The translations under genes and the position numbers were made by a program. Below the pieces are notes generated by a model. It had not been told where the DNA came from and ran no database searches. It saw only the letters and a list, made by a program, of their open reading frames with translations. From contig WTHB01000187.1 of assembly GCA_011523305.1 (NCBI GenBank), positions 1-44,853 of the forward strand: a DNA stretch of 44,853 nt, in the 5' to 3' direction. Shown here piece by piece: positions 42,240 through 44,853 of the stretch. Positions within the stretch are counted from its first letter, which is position 1. Each line of letters opens with the position of its first letter. The stretch is from Planctomycetaceae bacterium. Lineage in GTDB: Bacteria; Planctomycetota; Planctomycetia; Pirellulales; UBA1268.

Positions 42240-44853
42240 ATGGAGTCCTTCGGCCGCACGACCACGTCGCCCCCAGTCGAACTCACCGGCGGTGAAGACA
42301 CCTTCGGCTTGAGTTCCCCTGCGAATGCCGTGCGGCAGTTGGACCCTGGTACCGATCTGGGTGGGGTCACGATTCTGCGACTCCTTGCCGAGGGGGGGAT
42401 GGGGCGGGTGTTCGAAGCCCGGCAGCATGCCCCCGCGCGGCGGGTCGCGGTGAAGGTTGTTCGTACCGAGAGCGGCGTGTTGCTTGGGCAGCGAGTGGGC
42501 GCAGAGGCAGCCCTGCTGGCGCGACTCACGCACCCTCACGTCGCGCAGGTGTACACCGTTGGCGTCTGTGAGGTTTCTGGACGGCCCGTTCCCTGGATCA
42601 TGATGGAACTAGTTGAAGGGGGCTTGCCCATCACCCAGTACGCCGCCGCACACCGGCTGGGACTACGGGAGCGGGTGCAGTTGGTGAGTGCTGCTGCCGC
42701 AGCGGTGGCGGCAGCTCACGGCAAGGGGGTGATTCACCTCGACCTCAAGCCGTCTAATATTTTGGTGGATCGCCATGGCCAGGTGAAGGTGATCGACTTC
42801 GGCATTGGGCGCCTGTTGGGAGCGTGGTCGGTCCGGGAGGCAACCGGCCAGGTGGTTGGGACGCCAGCAACCATGAGCCCTGAACAACGGGCTGGTCGGG
42901 ATGATCTGATCGACACCCGGAGTGATATCTACAGCCTCGGTCGTGTGCTGGCAGAGCTTGTCTGCAAGGCTCCCGACAGGCAGGCGGCGGGTGTTGCGGC
43001 TGGTTCTGTGGGCCAAACGTTGGCGGCTGCCGCCGTGAAGGAGACTGTGACGCTGGCCGTGCGGGGCCAGCGAGGCACCAGGTCTGAGGCGGCTGATCTG
43101 GCGGCGATTGCGGCGGCGTGTCTGGCGAAGTCTCCAGCCGAGCGGCTGGGAACCATGTCGGAACTCGAGGCGGACCTGCGCTGCTGGCTTGACGGTCTGC
43201 CGGTGCAGTGTCGCCCCTCACCCCCCGCAGAACGCCTCTGGCGCTGGGCTCGGCGGCATCCATTGGTGGCTGCAGGGAGCGGTCTTTCCTTCAGTGCATT
43301 GGTGGTGGCCATCCTGGCAATCCTCTGGTTTGCAGCGGCCAGTCAGCAGGCCCGCCAGCAGGCAGACCAGGCAGCCGACGAGGCGCGGCTGCATCTGGCG
43401 GGTGGGCTGCTGCGGCAGGCGGTCAGGGCAGGAGAGCAGCACCAGGAAGCGATGGTGGAGCAGTTGCTGGCCCAGCGTTCTGCCACGTTGGCGGCAATCA
43501 GCACGCCGCCGCAGGAACCGGTCCCAGCCAGTGACGGGCTGGCCGTCTGCTGCCTGCGGGCGGGGCTCGATCAGGCGTTGGCCTGGTGCCGGGTTGATGC
43601 GGGTGAGGCAACGGCGGTGGCAGTCGGCGACCGCCGAGGTGTTGCAGCGACGGCCAATGGAGCAGGGGTGATCCTGAGTCTTGAGGGGACTGGCCTCATA
43701 CCTGGAGCCAGATTTTGTGTTGGTGACGGCAAACGACTCTGGGCAGCGGCAGTTGCCGAGGAGGCGGGGCTGGTGGCTGTGGCAGGGGAAAGCGGGGAGA
43801 TTTTCCTGGTCGACGCCGACACGGGGCAGCAGCAGGCAGCCTGGTCAGGACACGCTGGCACGGTCTACGGCCTTGAGTTTCTGGCAAGGGGCAGCCGCTT
43901 GCTGAGTGCCGGACGAGACGGTCTGGTTCGGCTTTGGGACGTGGGTACCAGGCAGGTGATCCGGGGATATGGTCCGGTCAGCGATAGTGTCTATGGCGTG
44001 GCGTTCAGTTCGCAGGCTGGTCTGGTGGCGGCAGCGAGCCGCGATGGAACCGTCTGGCTGTGGGATGCCGAGACAGCCGCTGACCGGGGGCGGCTTCGGG
44101 GGCACCGGCAGCGGTGCTTCGGGCTTGCTTTTTCGCCCGACGGCCGCCTGCTCGCGTCTGCCTCAGAGGATCAGACCGTTCGAGTCTGGGAATGCGAAAG
44201 CCGCCGGGAGTACCGCCGCTTTGACCACCCCGGCCGGGTCAACGCCGTCCGCTTTTGTGGTCCGCAGCAGGTGGTGAGTGTCGGGGGAGACGCGGTGTTG
44301 CGGTGCTGGTCACTCGCTCAACCGGGAGTGGTGCGGCAGGTGGCCGGTCATAGGGGAACGGTCTGGGCGATTGCTGGCGGGAATGAACGTCCGCTGCTGA
44401 CGGTGTCGGCCGACGGGACCGTGCGACGGTGGGATGCAACCGGTGACCCTCAGCCGCGGCTGGCGGTGGGAGCCGCCGTGAAGGCAGTTGCTGCGTCGGC
44501 CGATGCTCGCCTGCTTGCTGTCGGCACCTTCACCGGGGTGGTGCAGATTTGGGACGGAGCCAGCGGCCGCCTGGTGGCTCAGCGGCAGGTTTCAGACCGT
44601 GCGATCAATGGTGTCGCCTGGCATCCGCAGCGTTTTGAGGTGCTGGTTGCCGGTGCCGACGGAATGGCCGATCGTTTTCGACTTCAACAGCCCGCCGGCG
44701 GGCAAGGCCTCGGATCGCTCGAGCCGGTGGGGAGGCAGTCGGGGTATCGACGCCGGGTTTTTGCAGGCGGCTTTTCAGTAACGGGCCAGACCCTGGCGAC
44801 GGCGGGTGAGGATGGGACCGTGCGACTCTGGACCGACGGCGGTGCCACGCCGC
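42240..44853 (+). CDS. Membrane Ser/Thr protein kinase with C-terminal WD40 repeats, cut by the right edge
   Basis: The frame is open from ATG 42240 to the right edge (871 residues so far). Residues about 40-320 are a Hanks-type kinase: glycine loop LLAEGGMGRVF (48-58), K72 in VAVKVV, catalytic loop H166-L-D168-LKPSN, DFG D186, and SPEQ followed by TRSDIYSLGRVL. The Arg of the usual HRD is Leu, so this is a non-RD kinase. A transmembrane helix lies at about 345-365. From about residue 465 onward repeated WD40 motifs (for example LASASEDQTVRVWE) form a propeller, which would lie outside the membrane and may sense a ligand. A GAGGG sequence lies directly against the ATG, closer than usual. Planctomycetes commonly pair such kinases with ECF sigma factors, as here. 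Confidence 0.93.
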   Translation, partial: MESFGRTTTSPPVELTGGEDTFGLSSPANAVRQLDPGTDLGGVTILRLLAEGGMGRVFEARQHAPARRVAVKVVRTESGVLLGQRVGAEAALLARLTHPHVAQVYTVGVCEVSGRPVPWIMMELVEGGLPITQYAAAHRLGLRERVQLVSAAAAAVAAAHGKGVIHLDLKPSNILVDRHGQVKVIDFGIGRLLGAWSVREATGQVVGTPATMSPEQRAGRDDLIDTRSDIYSLGRVLAELVCKAPDRQAAGVAAGSVGQTLAAAAVKETVTLAVRGQRGTRSEAADLAAIAAACLAKSPAERLGTMSELEADLRCWLDGLPVQCRPSPPAERLWRWARRHPLVAAGSGLSFSALVVAILAILWFAAASQQARQQADQAADEARLHLAGGLLRQAVRAGEQHQEAMVEQLLAQRSATLAAISTPPQEPVPASDGLAVCCLRAGLDQALAWCRVDAGEATAVAVGDRRGVAATANGAGVILSLEGTGLIPGARFCVGDGKRLWAAAVAEEAGLVAVAGESGEIFLVDADTGQQQAAWSGHAGTVYGLEFLARGSRLLSAGRDGLVRLWDVGTRQVIRGYGPVSDSVYGVAFSSQAGLVAAASRDGTVWLWDAETAADRGRLRGHRQRCFGLAFSPDGRLLASASEDQTVRVWECESRREYRRFDHPGRVNAVRFCGPQQVVSVGGDAVLRCWSLAQPGVVRQVAGHRGTVWAIAGGNERPLLTVSADGTVRRWDATGDPQPRLAVGAAVKAVAASADARLLAVGTFTGVVQIWDGASGRLVAQRQVSDRAINGVAWHPQRFEVLVAGADGMADRFRLQQPAGGQGLGSLEPVGRQSGYRRRVFAGGFSVTGQTLATAGEDGTVRLWTDGGATP

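Noticed and set aside
1-44853. CRISPR arrays, tRNA and rRNA genes
   Set aside because: No regularly spaced repeats, cloverleaf-like stretches or rRNA-like sequence were seen while reading the window.

Overview
The window looks like chromosomal DNA of a planctomycete, probably a marine Pirellula-type lineage. The signs are high GC, several formylglycine-type sulfatases, YdjY-domain and DUF1571 proteins, a Tat-exported Gfo/Idh/MocA oxidoreductase, a WD40-fused Ser/Thr kinase beside an ECF sigma factor, and a long planctomycete-style primary sigma factor. I saw no rRNA, tRNA or CRISPR array. Functions are assigned from reading the translated sequence; no database search was run.

Layout. (1) 1-6862, minus strand: a type VII secretion-like module. 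A WXG100-like protein, a coiled-coil 205-residue protein and a second small protein sharing the W-x-D-x4-K-F hairpin signature lead into a 1418-residue membrane FtsK/EssC-like ATPase. A PxpB-PxpC (5-oxoprolinase) fusion follows and runs off the left edge. (2) 7065-11508: hemQ (coproheme decarboxylase) converges on a YdjY-domain lipoprotein-like gene; a large unknown protein is translationally coupled to the PLP-homeostasis gene yggS. (3) 11547-21567, all minus strand: a housekeeping block read in the order yifB/comM, PAP2 phosphatase, response regulator, dnaG, rpoD, zinc-ribbon coiled-coil protein, greA, sulfatase. dnaG-rpoD is the classical primase/sigma pair. (4) 21868-29427, plus strand: an S46 peptidase fused to a DUF1080-type domain, a degenerate HD-like protein, an orphan membrane protein, a DUF1571 protein and a membrane glycerophosphodiesterase. 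(5) 29554-40730, plus strand: a carbohydrate island with three tandem GH29 alpha-L-fucosidases, two sulfatases separated by an IS3-family element, and a Gfo/Idh/MocA oxidoreductase. The first part is visibly lower in GC than the rest. (6) 40828-44853: an ECF sigma factor, divergent from a small unknown gene and a membrane Ser/Thr kinase with WD40 repeats that runs off the right edge.

How they fit together. The fucosidases and sulfatases suggest breakdown of a sulfated, fucose-containing glycan such as fucoidan. The sigma factor and kinase form a signalling pair typical of the phylum. The most novel-looking unit is the minimal type VII-like secretion module at the left, which has two WXG100-like partners and an ATPase with only one intact nucleotide site.
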